48,629 bases of DNA, taken from positions 1 through 48,629 of the forward strand of contig JASJDN010000017.1 of the NCBI GenBank assembly GCA_030065205.1. The letters run 5' to 3'. Positions 7,735 to 15,619 of the stretch are shown here, one piece after another. The first letter of the stretch is position 1. Each line of letters starts with the position of its first letter. The notes beneath the pieces were generated by a model that did not search any database, was not told the DNA's origin, and saw only the letters and a list, made by a program, of their open reading frames with translations. The translations under genes were made by a program, and so were the position numbers. The stretch is from Crocosphaera sp. (GTDB lineage: Bacteria; Cyanobacteriota; Cyanobacteriia; Cyanobacteriales; Microcystaceae).

Positions 7735-9360
7735 TTAACTCAACGGTAATATTATTTTTGATATTTGTTCAGGTTGACTCCATACGTTTATGGTGATAAT
7801 TTTTGCGTCAATTAGTCTTTCTTCGTTGACTAATTTTCCTGTTCCTGTATTCAAAGCATAAGCAGGAAAACAAGCACCACTTAAACTCAGTCTTAGACAG
7901 CTATCTTTTTTGAGATTAATACACGTCGGTTGTAAAGGAATTTTTATGGGTAAGTTATCTGAGTCTATTCTAATATAACCCTGACTAAAATTATAAACGC
8001 TTCCATCGGGGTTAACTTCGGATAAAATAGCAGAAATATCAAAGCTATTTGTATCAGATGTACAATAAATTTCTAGAAAAGGTGTACCCGCAATTAATAA
8101 ATCTTCTGTTAGTTTTTTAGACGTATAAGTTAAAATATCCAAACGAGTATCTAATTGGGAACGATCAAAAGATCCCGATGGAATACTAGCATGACCACCT
8201 AAAGATGGAACAGGTCGCCAGGGATCATGAACCATGATATCATGACTATTATCATCAGGACATTGCTCAACTAATTGACCTTCATCTTCTCTCACATTAG
8301 CTAAACCTTCACTAAAAATATAATAAGTTTTTTCTTCATTTATTTCCCAGTTTTGCCGATATTTCCATTGATTACTCCCCATTTCAAATAATGAAATAGG
8401 TTGAGAATATAAAGGGTTTCTATCTTTACCTTTTAGATGATGATCAAACCAATCAATTTGATAATGATCAATAAAACTACAAGCTGATTTTGTATAGTTT
8501 TGGTTTCCTAGTTTTGACCCCCAAGGAATATGTCCCCAAGGACCAATAATCAAGTTTTGGGGATGATCACTATCCTTTTTCATAGCATTATATAAATTAA
8601 GAGTCCCCCGTAAATAAGGGTCAAACCATCCCCCAATATGTAGCATGGGTAAATCTAATTTATCAATAAAAGTTTTAGGCGATAAATCACTCCAATAAGG
8701 ATCAGGATAAGGATGATTGATCCAATCATGATAAAAAGAGTCAGAAGCGAACTCTTTCATCAAGTTTGGATAAGCAAGAATGGGATCAGATAAAGGTGAA
8801 TTTCGGGACGCTTCATACAGTTTATGAAAAGCAATACTATCCCCTTTCAATCTTGCCGTTTCTGCTGCTAATTGAATCGCCCAACCTAAATTAGTTTGTA
8901 AACAAAAAGCTCCGTTTTCATAGCCCCAATCCTGGTATAAATCATAAGCAACCATCGCAGGACATATGGTTTTTAATGCTTTTAATTCATTTGAAGCTGC
9001 GTACAATTGAGTCATACCTTGATAAGAAAATCCATACATTCCTATGGCTCCTGTACTTCCAGGTAACTGAGAAACCCAATTTATAGTATCAAACCCGTCT
9101 TTTATTTCATTAGTAAATAAATTAAATTTTCCTTGAGACGTACCTCTTCCACGAACATCTTGAATAACAACAATATATCCGTGAGAAGCATACCAAATAG
9201 GATGAGCATAAACCACAGTTGAGGCTATTTTTTTGCCATAGGGTTGTCTCATCAATAAAATAGGAAAAGACTCGGTACTGATGGGTCGATAAACATCAGC
9301 ATTGAGATGAATTCCATCCTCTGTAATTAAAGATAAGGTTTCTTGTTTAACCTGATACAT
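7735..9360 (-). CDS. CocE/NonD family alpha/beta hydrolase (X-Pro dipeptidyl-peptidase-like)
   Basis: This 541-aa serine hydrolase belongs to the CocE/NonD group, which includes cocaine esterase, glutaryl-7-ACA acylase and X-prolyl dipeptidyl aminopeptidases. The N-terminal half has VVIQDVRGRGTSQGKF and the nucleophile elbow GFSYQG (S112). Later, HIGGWFDPYLRGTL holds the likely Asp, and IIGPWGHIPWG the likely His. The C-terminal third is the jelly-roll domain. No signal peptide is seen. It converges on the ABC1 gene with a 12-base gap and lies downstream of the YbjN-like gene on the same strand (27 bases). The natural substrate is unknown. Confidence 0.88.
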   Translation of the reverse strand: MYQVKQETLSLITEDGIHLNADVYRPISTESFPILLMRQPYGKKIASTVVYAHPIWYASHGYIVVIQDVRGRGTSQGKFNLFTNEIKDGFDTINWVSQLPGSTGAIGMYGFSYQGMTQLYAASNELKALKTICPAMVAYDLYQDWGYENGAFCLQTNLGWAIQLAAETARLKGDSIAFHKLYEASRNSPLSDPILAYPNLMKEFASDSFYHDWINHPYPDPYWSDLSPKTFIDKLDLPMLHIGGWFDPYLRGTLNLYNAMKKDSDHPQNLIIGPWGHIPWGSKLGNQNYTKSACSFIDHYQIDWFDHHLKGKDRNPLYSQPISLFEMGSNQWKYRQNWEINEEKTYYIFSEGLANVREDEGQLVEQCPDDNSHDIMVHDPWRPVPSLGGHASIPSGSFDRSQLDTRLDILTYTSKKLTEDLLIAGTPFLEIYCTSDTNSFDISAILSEVNPDGSVYNFSQGYIRIDSDNLPIKIPLQPTCINLKKDSCLRLSLSGACFPAYALNTGTGKLVNEERLIDAKIITINVWSQPEQISKIILPLS

Positions 9361-9387
9361 TTTTATATTTTTAAAGGGTAAAACAAA

Positions 9388-9861
9388 TTAATTAGTAACC
9401 GTTGATCCTCCATAAGTTTCAATCAATATTTCATCGTTATCATCTGCGATCGTAGCCACTAAAGTAATGGCGCGAGAAATTTCTCCAGGGGATAAATCAG
9501 CAACCGTGCGCTGACTTAAAACCACAATTTGATTATTCATAATCCCGAAACGAGTTTCTAGGGTTTCCTCCCCATTCATTTCTAATACTTTTCGCATTAA
9601 ACCCAATTCATCTTTCGCTGGAAGCGTTAACACAGGCGCCCAAACTGTTAATAAATCTTCTTCTGTTTCTCCTGTTAGTTGAACATAGGTTTGAACACTT
9701 CCATATTCAAACTTCCACAGGTATCCTTGATCGTCATGATGCACCATCGCATTATCATTCTGTTGTAAACTATCAATGACCGTTTCTATGGCTTCTTTAT
9801 GGCTGATTTCAGTGCTAGTGAAATCATCGGGTAACGTATATTCTGTGGTTGCGTTAGTCAT
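9388..9861 (-). CDS. YbjN-domain protein
   Basis: This acidic protein is 157 aa from ATG at 9861; an upstream in-frame TTG at 9870 would add three residues. The sequence has the YbjN/type III secretion chaperone-like fold pattern: helix SHKEAIETVIDSL, strands YLWKFEYGSVQTYVQLTG and LTVWAPVLTLP, then ELGLMRKVLEMNGEETLETRFGI and a C-terminal helix ISRAITLVATIADDND. Related cyanobacterial proteins are common and uncharacterised; a chaperone-like role is family-based speculation. It is divergent from the TetR regulator, with 132 bases between. Confidence 0.7.
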   Translation of the reverse strand: MTNATTEYTLPDDFTSTEISHKEAIETVIDSLQQNDNAMVHHDDQGYLWKFEYGSVQTYVQLTGETEEDLLTVWAPVLTLPAKDELGLMRKVLEMNGEETLETRFGIMNNQIVVLSQRTVADLSPGEISRAITLVATIADDNDEILIETYGGSTVTN

Positions 9862-9993
9862 AATCAACAAATGATGGTTAGTGAATTGAGGGCATACTGT
9901 TTTATTATCTCGTGTTAAGGGAGGTAAAAAACAACATTTTGTGAAGATATTTAAAAATTTAGTCCCTCATAGGAGAAAATGGCCTGAGTCGTT

Positions 9994-10644
9994 ATGCTTA
10001 TGATTATGGTAATGTCAGGTTTTCGCTCTACTTTTGCCTCTGAAACCCTTAATACTCCTAACCCAGAAGAAGATACACGATCGCGCATTCTCAAAGCAGC
10101 CCTGCGTTTATTTGCTGCTAAAGGTTATGATGGCACAACGACCAAGGACTTAGCCAAGAAGGCAAAGGTAGCAGAAGGAACCTTATTTCGTTATTTTCCT
10201 AATAAAAAAGCCATTTTAATCGAAGTAGCGACCCAAGGATGGGTAGAAATTTTAACTGATTTATTAACGGAATTAAGCGAGATGGGAAACTATAAAGCCG
10301 TAGCCCAAGTAATGCGACGAAGGGTGTTAAGAATGCAGGAAAATAATGACTTATTAAAAGTTTGTTTTATTGAAGCACAATTTCATCAAGAATTACGGGA
10401 AAAAATACAGTCAGAAGTGATTATAAAAATGACCGATGTAGCAGAAGCCTTCTTTGAAACCGCCATAGAAAAAGGCATTTATCGTCCCATGAATCCTAAA
10501 ATTGTTGCTCAAGTTTTCCTCGGAATGTTTGCCATTGCCGGGTTTTCTTCAGAAACAATTATCACTCCGGATGCTTCTCCTAAAGCGTTACAGGAAATGG
10601 CAGAGGGCATTGCAGATATATTTTTGCATGGGGTTTTAGCTTGA
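9994..10644 (+). CDS. TetR/AcrR family transcriptional regulator
   Basis: This 216-aa repressor-type protein has an N-terminal helix-turn-helix (about residues 29-75: RSRILKAALRLFAAKGYDG, TTKDLAKKAKVAEGTLFRYF, PNKKAILIEVA) that is textbook TetR. The C-terminal ligand-binding domain is helical. Several in-frame ATGs occur at the start (9994, 10000, 10006, 10012); 10012 (MSGFRSTFASET) is an equally good start, and the AGGAGA at 9970-9975 is somewhat far from all of them. The divergently oriented YbjN gene is a possible target, as TetR genes often sit beside what they control. The ligand is unknown. Confidence 0.92.
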   Translation: MLMIMVMSGFRSTFASETLNTPNPEEDTRSRILKAALRLFAAKGYDGTTTKDLAKKAKVAEGTLFRYFPNKKAILIEVATQGWVEILTDLLTELSEMGNYKAVAQVMRRRVLRMQENNDLLKVCFIEAQFHQELREKIQSEVIIKMTDVAEAFFETAIEKGIYRPMNPKIVAQVFLGMFAIAGFSSETIITPDASPKALQEMAEGIADIFLHGVLA

Positions 10645-10658
10645 TATTGATACATTAA

Positions 10659-10797
10659 AAAGTACAAAGTCTATTTAATATTCCTGTACATAGTTTGGAT
10701 GAACCCAAAGAAAATCACCTCGTTTATTTTGAATTGAGTCAACATTATTGAGTTCAGATTCTAGCTAAAGTCCCATTAGAAGAAGTGAAAAATTGAT
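10659..10797 (+). pseudogene. Decayed protein fragment downstream of the TetR gene
   Basis: This 46-codon stretch reads as protein-like with one internal stop: KVQSLFNIPVHSLDEPKENH, LVYFELSQHY, stop, VQILAKVPLEEVKN, stop. It has no start codon. Composition looks like a real C-terminal fragment rather than random intergenic DNA, but I do not recognise the parent family. It may be a gene relic left by deletion. Confidence 0.4.
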
Positions 10798-10887
10798 AGG
10801 GTTTCATGATCAAATTCTAGTAACTCTCGATGAAACCCTTTGCCTACCTCACTTTGCAACCCCGATGTCAATTTTTCGTCCCGTACT

Positions 10888-11448
10888 CTATCCTTTTTGT
10901 CTGAGGAAACTTAATACTTGTCTGAGTTGTTTCTTGAGTAAATCAATTTCTCCTTGCATGGTATTGACTTGTTCACGTAGAGAAACAATTTCTTGGGCCA
11001 TAGCAGAGGTATCGTTTAAATCTCCTGTTGGTTGAGGGGAAGATACGGTTGTTTCTTTAGGTTTAGGATGCTTTCTTGCTTTGGCCATGGCATCTTTAAT
11101 GGCCTCAAGTAGCTGCTTTTTTTCAAAGGGTTTTTCAATAAAAGAAAAATATTCAAAGGGTTCATTAAGTTTTTCAACGACTTCTTCTTTTCGTCCCGAC
11201 ATCAAAACCAAAGGGATCTTTTTAAGGTCATACTCTTTTTGTACTTCCTGATACACATCCCAACCACTCATTTTGGGGAGAAGGAAATCTAACATGATTA
11301 GGTTAGGTTTTTCACTACGAATGAGATTGTATCCTTCAACACCATCTTTGGCTTCGAGAACTTTAAAATTGCCTTCAGGCAACATATCTTTAACCCGCAT
11401 CCGGATCACTTTACTATCATCAATGACGAGTATTTTATGAGTTGACAC
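10888..11448 (-). CDS. Single-domain response regulator with C-terminal coiled coil
   Basis: This 186-aa protein has a complete receiver domain at residues 4-123: the acidic pair D10-D11, phospho-acceptor D54 in LIMLDFLLPKMSG, the switch S84 and K106 in IEKPFEKKQL. A Pro/Thr-rich linker (about 125-145) leads to a predicted coiled coil (about 148-182, heptad-like REQVNTMQGEIDLLKKQLRQ). No DNA-binding or enzymatic output domain is present, so output is probably by protein-protein contact through the coiled coil. No kinase is adjacent. Confidence 0.92.
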   Translation of the reverse strand: MSTHKILVIDDSKVIRMRVKDMLPEGNFKVLEAKDGVEGYNLIRSEKPNLIMLDFLLPKMSGWDVYQEVQKEYDLKKIPLVLMSGRKEEVVEKLNEPFEYFSFIEKPFEKKQLLEAIKDAMAKARKHPKPKETTVSSPQPTGDLNDTSAMAQEIVSLREQVNTMQGEIDLLKKQLRQVLSFLRQKG

Positions 11449-11466
11449 AGTAAACTCCCTTTTAAG

Positions 11467-11609
11467 CGTTAAGTCAATGGTTTTTGAGGTGATTGATCTT
11501 CACTCATAACGGTGACAGGTTGGTTATCCCTCTTCTCTAAGGTTCCCCAGAATTGCCTTAAACTAACAACCTGAAGATAAAAAATTTTGTTGCTTAAGTT
11601 GACTTAACG
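11467..11609. repeat. Intergenic segment bounded by an 11-bp inverted repeat
   Basis: CGTTAAGTCAA (11467-11477) and its exact complement TTGACTTAACG (11599-11609) bound the space between the response regulator and the next small gene. Flanking bases are also partly complementary. It resembles the ends of a small MITE (compare GTCAACTTAA at the ends of the 21552 element), but no second copy of the interior is seen in the window. Confidence 0.35.
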
Positions 11610-11610
11610 A

Positions 11611-11904
11611 TTAATTGGTTGCATTGGTTTGTTTTTCTGCTGCTTCTACGGCGCGATTAAAAAATTCATCGCTTTTCTGGAATTTAACTTTAATGGTTCC
11701 TTTTTCTTTATCTCCTTTTAAACTGCTATACTCTGCTTTTTCTTCAGCAATAAATTTTGTAACGGTCTTATAAATAGTATCTCGGGTATTGGTACTCACT
11801 TGTCCCACAGATTTAGGTAAAACTTTATCCCCTAGTAAAATGAAAGCAATAACAAATACCATACTAACTTGTAAGATGACTCCCAAATTAATTGAAATTT
11901 TCAT
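11611..11904 (-). CDS. Small membrane-anchored protein, unrecognised
   Basis: This 97-aa protein has a single N-terminal hydrophobic segment (about residues 8-25, LGVILQVSMVFVIAFILLG), then a hydrophilic Lys/Glu-rich tail (TRDTIYKTVTKFIAEEKAEY ... FNRAVEAAEKQTNATN) with helical character. The anchor could be an uncleaved signal. A good ribosome site precedes the ATG (AGGAGAATTATT on the coding strand). No enzymatic motif is visible and I do not recognise the family. It is probably a conserved cyanobacterial protein judged only from its tidy gene structure. Confidence 0.7.
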   Translation of the reverse strand: MKISINLGVILQVSMVFVIAFILLGDKVLPKSVGQVSTNTRDTIYKTVTKFIAEEKAEYSSLKGDKEKGTIKVKFQKSDEFFNRAVEAAEKQTNATN

Positions 11905-12013
11905 AATAATTCTCCTACAAAAACTAAATGGATTATTTTTTTTCTATAAGATTGTTATAGGTCTTTTTCCTATTGTATGCCGTGAAATCTGTCAAAGATG
12001 ACTGTGATAAAGA

Positions 12014-12325
12014 TCAAGGGATGACAGGTAAAGGAACAAAGGTTTTTAGCATCTTGCGAATTTTTAATAAAAAGATAAGATTTTGCAATTTTGAGTCAAT
12101 TTCAGGCGGATAGGGTCGTTCTCCTAATTTTTCTTTAATTTGAGCGTATTCTGCGGCGGTTAAGGGTTCTCCATCCATCGGTGATCGCCCTTCAGTGATA
12201 ATTTCCGTGCGTAACACTTCTTCAGGAACGTCCTCTGGCGGGGGTAAAGTGACCCCAACCTCTAAAAACATCATGGGTAGGGCTAAACTGAGGGGAATGA
12301 CCCGATAAAGGGAGGGATAGACCAT
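12014..12325 (-). CDS. Conserved hypothetical protein with N-terminal signal-like segment
   Basis: This 103-aa protein has a short hydrophobic N-terminus (YRVIPLSLALPMMFLEVGV) that could be a signal peptide. A Pro/Glu-rich region follows (TLPPPEDVPEEVLRTEIITE GRSP split across residues 27-50), then a helical C-terminal part (AEYAQIKEKL ... LQNLIFLLKIRKMLKTF). The pattern of 'PPPEDVPEEVLR-EI-EGRSP-DG-PL-AAEYA' looks like a conserved lumenal or thylakoid-associated cyanobacterial protein; that localisation is inference. It sits between the small membrane protein and the GST on the same strand. Confidence 0.65.
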   Translation of the reverse strand: MVYPSLYRVIPLSLALPMMFLEVGVTLPPPEDVPEEVLRTEIITEGRSPMDGEPLTAAEYAQIKEKLGERPYPPEIDSKLQNLIFLLKIRKMLKTFVPLPVIP

Positions 12326-12365
12326 AATTATACTCCTATGTTGATGCTATGCTCGAAGCTAAAAT

Positions 12366-12401
12366 TTCTACTTCTGAGTTCTGACTTCTAACTTCTGACT
12401 T
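12366..12401. repeat. Short degenerate tandem repeat (TTCTGACTTCTAAC units)
   Basis: The stretch reads as about five imperfect 7-mers of the type CTTCTGA / GTTCTGA / CTTCTAA / CTTCTGA. Heptamer-type short tandem repeats of this kind are common in cyanobacterial intergenic DNA. Here it enters the 3' end of the GST gene and encodes its last residues. A similar scrap (GAAGTCAGAATTCAGAAG) occurs near 38613. Confidence 0.55.
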
Positions 12402-13072
12402 GTTGAAAGTCCTGGGGGTAACGTTTCCCCACAGATATTATGAATGGTAACAATTTTCTCAAATAACCAAGGGTAAGCTTGACGATAGTAGGGTATTAAT
12501 GCTATAGGACTGAGTAAGGCAGTTGCGGCGATGTCTGCGATACTTAAGCGATCGCCCACTAAGTAGGGTTGCTCTTTCCAGTAGGATAACACAGTCATGG
12601 CAGTTTCGAGGCGTTTTTGGGCTAATTCAACGGTTGTGGGGGTAATACCGTATTGACGACGGACAATATTGATCACCAGTTGACTCGATAAGGAGGGGTC
12701 GATAGATTTTCCTTCCCCTGCACGATAATGATAATAGACAAAACGAGTAGCTGTACCAATACTTTCGTCTAACCAGTCTTCTAATAATAATGCTTGAGTT
12801 TGTTGAGTCGAATTAGATAGCATTAAGGGAGGATTATTTTGATAGGTTTCGAGATAGTGAAAAATACGAGTTGAGTCTGCTATTGCTTCGGGTTGTCCTG
12901 GTTTTTGAGGGAGTAAAACGGGGACAGTGGTTACCCCGGTGAGGGGTTTGAGTTTGAAAATATGTAATCCTGGGGTTAAGTTTTCCACTTCATAGGGGAT
13001 TTTTTTGTATCCTAAGGCTAACCTTGCTTTGCGACAGTAATGAGAGGTGCTAAATTGTAGGAGTAACATCAT
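12368..13072 (-). CDS. Glutathione S-transferase family protein
   Basis: This 234-aa protein has an N-terminal thioredoxin-like GST domain (LLLQFSTSHYCRKARLALGY, VTTVPVLLPQKPG, ADSTRIFHYLE; residues 3-80) and an all-helical C-terminal domain with the typical N-capping motif in PYLVGDRLSIADIAATALLS. The active-site region has Ser/Cys (STSHYC) rather than the Tyr of eukaryotic alpha/mu classes, which fits bacterial and beta/zeta-like enzymes. The final residues (SQKLEVRTQK) are encoded by a short tandem repeat and are probably not part of the fold. ATG at 13069 is an equally possible start. Confidence 0.88.
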   Translation of the reverse strand: MMLLLQFSTSHYCRKARLALGYKKIPYEVENLTPGLHIFKLKPLTGVTTVPVLLPQKPGQPEAIADSTRIFHYLETYQNNPPLMLSNSTQQTQALLLEDWLDESIGTATRFVYYHYRAGEGKSIDPSLSSQLVINIVRRQYGITPTTVELAQKRLETAMTVLSYWKEQPYLVGDRLSIADIAATALLSPIALIPYYRQAYPWLFEKIVTIHNICGETLPPGLSTSQKLEVRTQK

Positions 13073-13126
13073 TTTTGTTGAGTTGTTTTAGTTATTTTAG
13101 TCAATTTTATATTAAAAGGTTTAGGG

Positions 13127-15481
13127 TTAAAATAAATATTCCATGACAGAATTGGGAAATTGCTCCATTAAAATAGGAAAAATAGGACAGGGGGTTTTCT
13201 GTTGTAAATTGATGGTTCCATCTGCTTTAAAAATACTCCAACGAAAGGGACCTTCTTTCGCTGCTGACATCCATAAAAGACGTTTTGCGCGAGTCATAGC
13301 TACATAAAGTAAGCGATATTCTTCTGCTTTTTTGAGTTGTTGCGCTTCTTCCCAAGCATCATCTGGGTTAGGTATATTTAAAGGGTTTTCTGGGTTAATA
13401 TATTGATGATGCACTGCTGCACGAATTTGGGCGCGAGATACTTCTGCTAATGTAAACTTGCCTAAAAATTGTGCTGATGTGGGAACCCACGGACTACCCG
13501 GTAAAACGTCTTCATGGAGAAAAGGAAGAAAGACATAATCCCAGTCTAATCCTTTTGATTTGTGCATGGTAATAATGGTAACTTGGTTTGCTCTTGTATA
13601 CCGTTCTTCGCTATCTTCTTCTATCCCTTCAAACTGTTCTGAATTAATCATTTCTCTAAGAACAGTCAAAGTATTTTTTATGGTGAATTTTCCAATTAAT
13701 TCTTGACTAATTCTTTCAGAAAGTTTTTGAACGGTTGCTAGTTCTGCACCAGTATATTTTAAAGTCATTCCCAAAAAGGGGATCAGTTGATAATCTGGTA
13801 ATTCTATCTTTGCTTGTAGGAGATTACAACAATAACGTCTGGCTTCTAAAACTTGTTTTTTTGGCTCAGAAATTAGGGGACTTGGGTAAAGAAAATTTTC
13901 AGGATAAGTGGATAAAGCATTGAGGTCTTGTGAAGGAATTAAACCCCGCTTTTCTAATATTTCTAAGGCATTTTTTAAATAGTCAGGAGAATGGGGTCGA
14001 TCCATGAATTGTAATAGGGTTAAAATTTCATAGGGAATCTGGGAAAATCTTTCAGATTCTCCCACTTCATAGACTCTAATTTTGTGTTTTTTGGGTAAGT
14101 CTTGAAGGTTTTCAGCTAAGAAACGACCTTGACGGTTTTCTCTGACTAAAATAGCTGCATTCTGGTCGGAATTTTTTCTTAACAATTCAACAATTTTTTG
14201 ACGAATTAAGTCAACTGTATGATAAATATCATCAGGACGATATAGTTCTAAACCTTCCCCAACTGGTTCAGGGTTAGCATTAGGTTGAGGATCATTTTTG
14301 CTTACAGTTTCAATGGTTTGTAAACGAAAAGGGATAACTTCTTTTTTGTCTTCTTGAAGATCAGAAATAGAGTGTTTTTCTTTTTCGATTTCCCACTGTT
14401 GATTAACCCATTTTAAAACAAAGTTAGCTGCTTCAATAATAATCCTGGTACTACGCCCTGCTTGGGTCATTTCGGCTAATTTATTATGGTCTTTACACGT
14501 CTCACAAAACCAATTAAAATAAACTGGATCAGCAGGGGTAAAGGTAGAATTAATGGCTTGATTAGGGTCACCTACTCGAATTAAATTACAGTCAGTTTCA
14601 TTGGTTGCTAAAGCAGAAATCAGTTGCTCTTGTAAGGGACTAGAGTCTTGTGCTTCATCTTCAAAGACTGCAAAGATTTGTTGTTGCCATAGTTCTCTTA
14701 TTTTTGGATTATCTAAAACATTTAAAGCCCCTAAAATCATGTCATCGTAATCAATAAAATCCAGCGATCGCATAACCATTTGGTATTGTTCATATAAGCC
14801 AGCACCAATGGCTAGAATGTTATAATTTTTCTGGGAATAATGACTCAGTTCCCAAACCTTTTCTGGGGTTAATCCTGAACTTTTTGCTTCTCGGATAATA
14901 GTATGAGCAAGCTTTGGTAAAACTTCTGTTCTTAATACCGATTGACGGCGTAATCTTTCTGTTTCTTCTCCATCAAATTCCGCCCCTTCTAATAGTAGTT
15001 GATAACGGCGAGGATTGCGAGTAATCCACTTTTCTACAGAACTGCGAATCACCCGATGACTAGGAGTCGGAATGATGACTGTTGATGTATCTAAATTAAG
15101 TTGAGATAACTCAGGGTGACGAGTAGCAATATTTAAGGCCAAACCGTGTAAAGTTTGTACCATAAATCCGGTTTGAGGTATCTTTAAATCTTTAAGACGT
15201 TCTTTTATTTTAGCTTTAATTCCAGCAGCAGCAGACCGAGTATAAGTAACAATAATTAACTGGTTTCTGGGATGAAGTTGATACCGTGCTATCATCATAG
15301 CAGCCGCTACAGCAAGACTGTGGGATTTACCCGCCCCAGGCACCGCAGAAATGGCCATTTTTCCCCCTTCCCAACTTCCTAGTTGTTGTTGTCCAGGACG
15401 TAAACTATTGCGTAGTTCCTCTAATTTTATAGAGAGAGTGGAAGGGAAAGAATTTGACGTTAAATTAATGTTATTTTCCAA
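13127..15481 (-). CDS. UvrD/Rep-like superfamily 1 DNA helicase
   Basis: This 784-aa SF1A-type helicase has motif I (ISAVPGAGKSHSLAVAA, near residue 50), motif Ia (IIVTYTRSAAAGIKAKI), motif II (FAVFEDEAQDSSPLQEQL), motif III (LIRVGDPNQAINSTF), motif V (VTIITMHKSKGLDWDYVFLP) and motif VI (RLLYVAMTRAKRLLWMSA). It is close in length to UvrD/PcrA, but the 2B region is divergent, and it is not paired with a RecB-like nuclease. A role in repair or recombination is likely; the exact subfamily is not clear. It stands alone upstream of the GST on the same strand and is divergent from the TPR/binding protein. Confidence 0.9.
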   Translation of the reverse strand: MENNINLTSNSFPSTLSIKLEELRNSLRPGQQQLGSWEGGKMAISAVPGAGKSHSLAVAAAMMIARYQLHPRNQLIIVTYTRSAAAGIKAKIKERLKDLKIPQTGFMVQTLHGLALNIATRHPELSQLNLDTSTVIIPTPSHRVIRSSVEKWITRNPRRYQLLLEGAEFDGEETERLRRQSVLRTEVLPKLAHTIIREAKSSGLTPEKVWELSHYSQKNYNILAIGAGLYEQYQMVMRSLDFIDYDDMILGALNVLDNPKIRELWQQQIFAVFEDEAQDSSPLQEQLISALATNETDCNLIRVGDPNQAINSTFTPADPVYFNWFCETCKDHNKLAEMTQAGRSTRIIIEAANFVLKWVNQQWEIEKEKHSISDLQEDKKEVIPFRLQTIETVSKNDPQPNANPEPVGEGLELYRPDDIYHTVDLIRQKIVELLRKNSDQNAAILVRENRQGRFLAENLQDLPKKHKIRVYEVGESERFSQIPYEILTLLQFMDRPHSPDYLKNALEILEKRGLIPSQDLNALSTYPENFLYPSPLISEPKKQVLEARRYCCNLLQAKIELPDYQLIPFLGMTLKYTGAELATVQKLSERISQELIGKFTIKNTLTVLREMINSEQFEGIEEDSEERYTRANQVTIITMHKSKGLDWDYVFLPFLHEDVLPGSPWVPTSAQFLGKFTLAEVSRAQIRAAVHHQYINPENPLNIPNPDDAWEEAQQLKKAEEYRLLYVAMTRAKRLLWMSAAKEGPFRWSIFKADGTINLQQKTPCPIFPILMEQFPNSVMEYLF

Positions 15482-15619
15482 AGGTAAATCTAGTCGACTA
15501 GAGTAATAATTGATATTCTATATTATACTAAATAATAAGAAAAATGGGTAAATAAAGCAAATTCATAATTGAACTGCTATAATTTAACTTGACTAGCAAG
15601 AAATCACTTTTTTGATTCC

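Noticed and set aside
10793..11035. Plus-strand frame opposite the response regulator C-terminus
   Set aside because: It is antisense to the coiled-coil region; no ribosome site and no likeness to a protein family.
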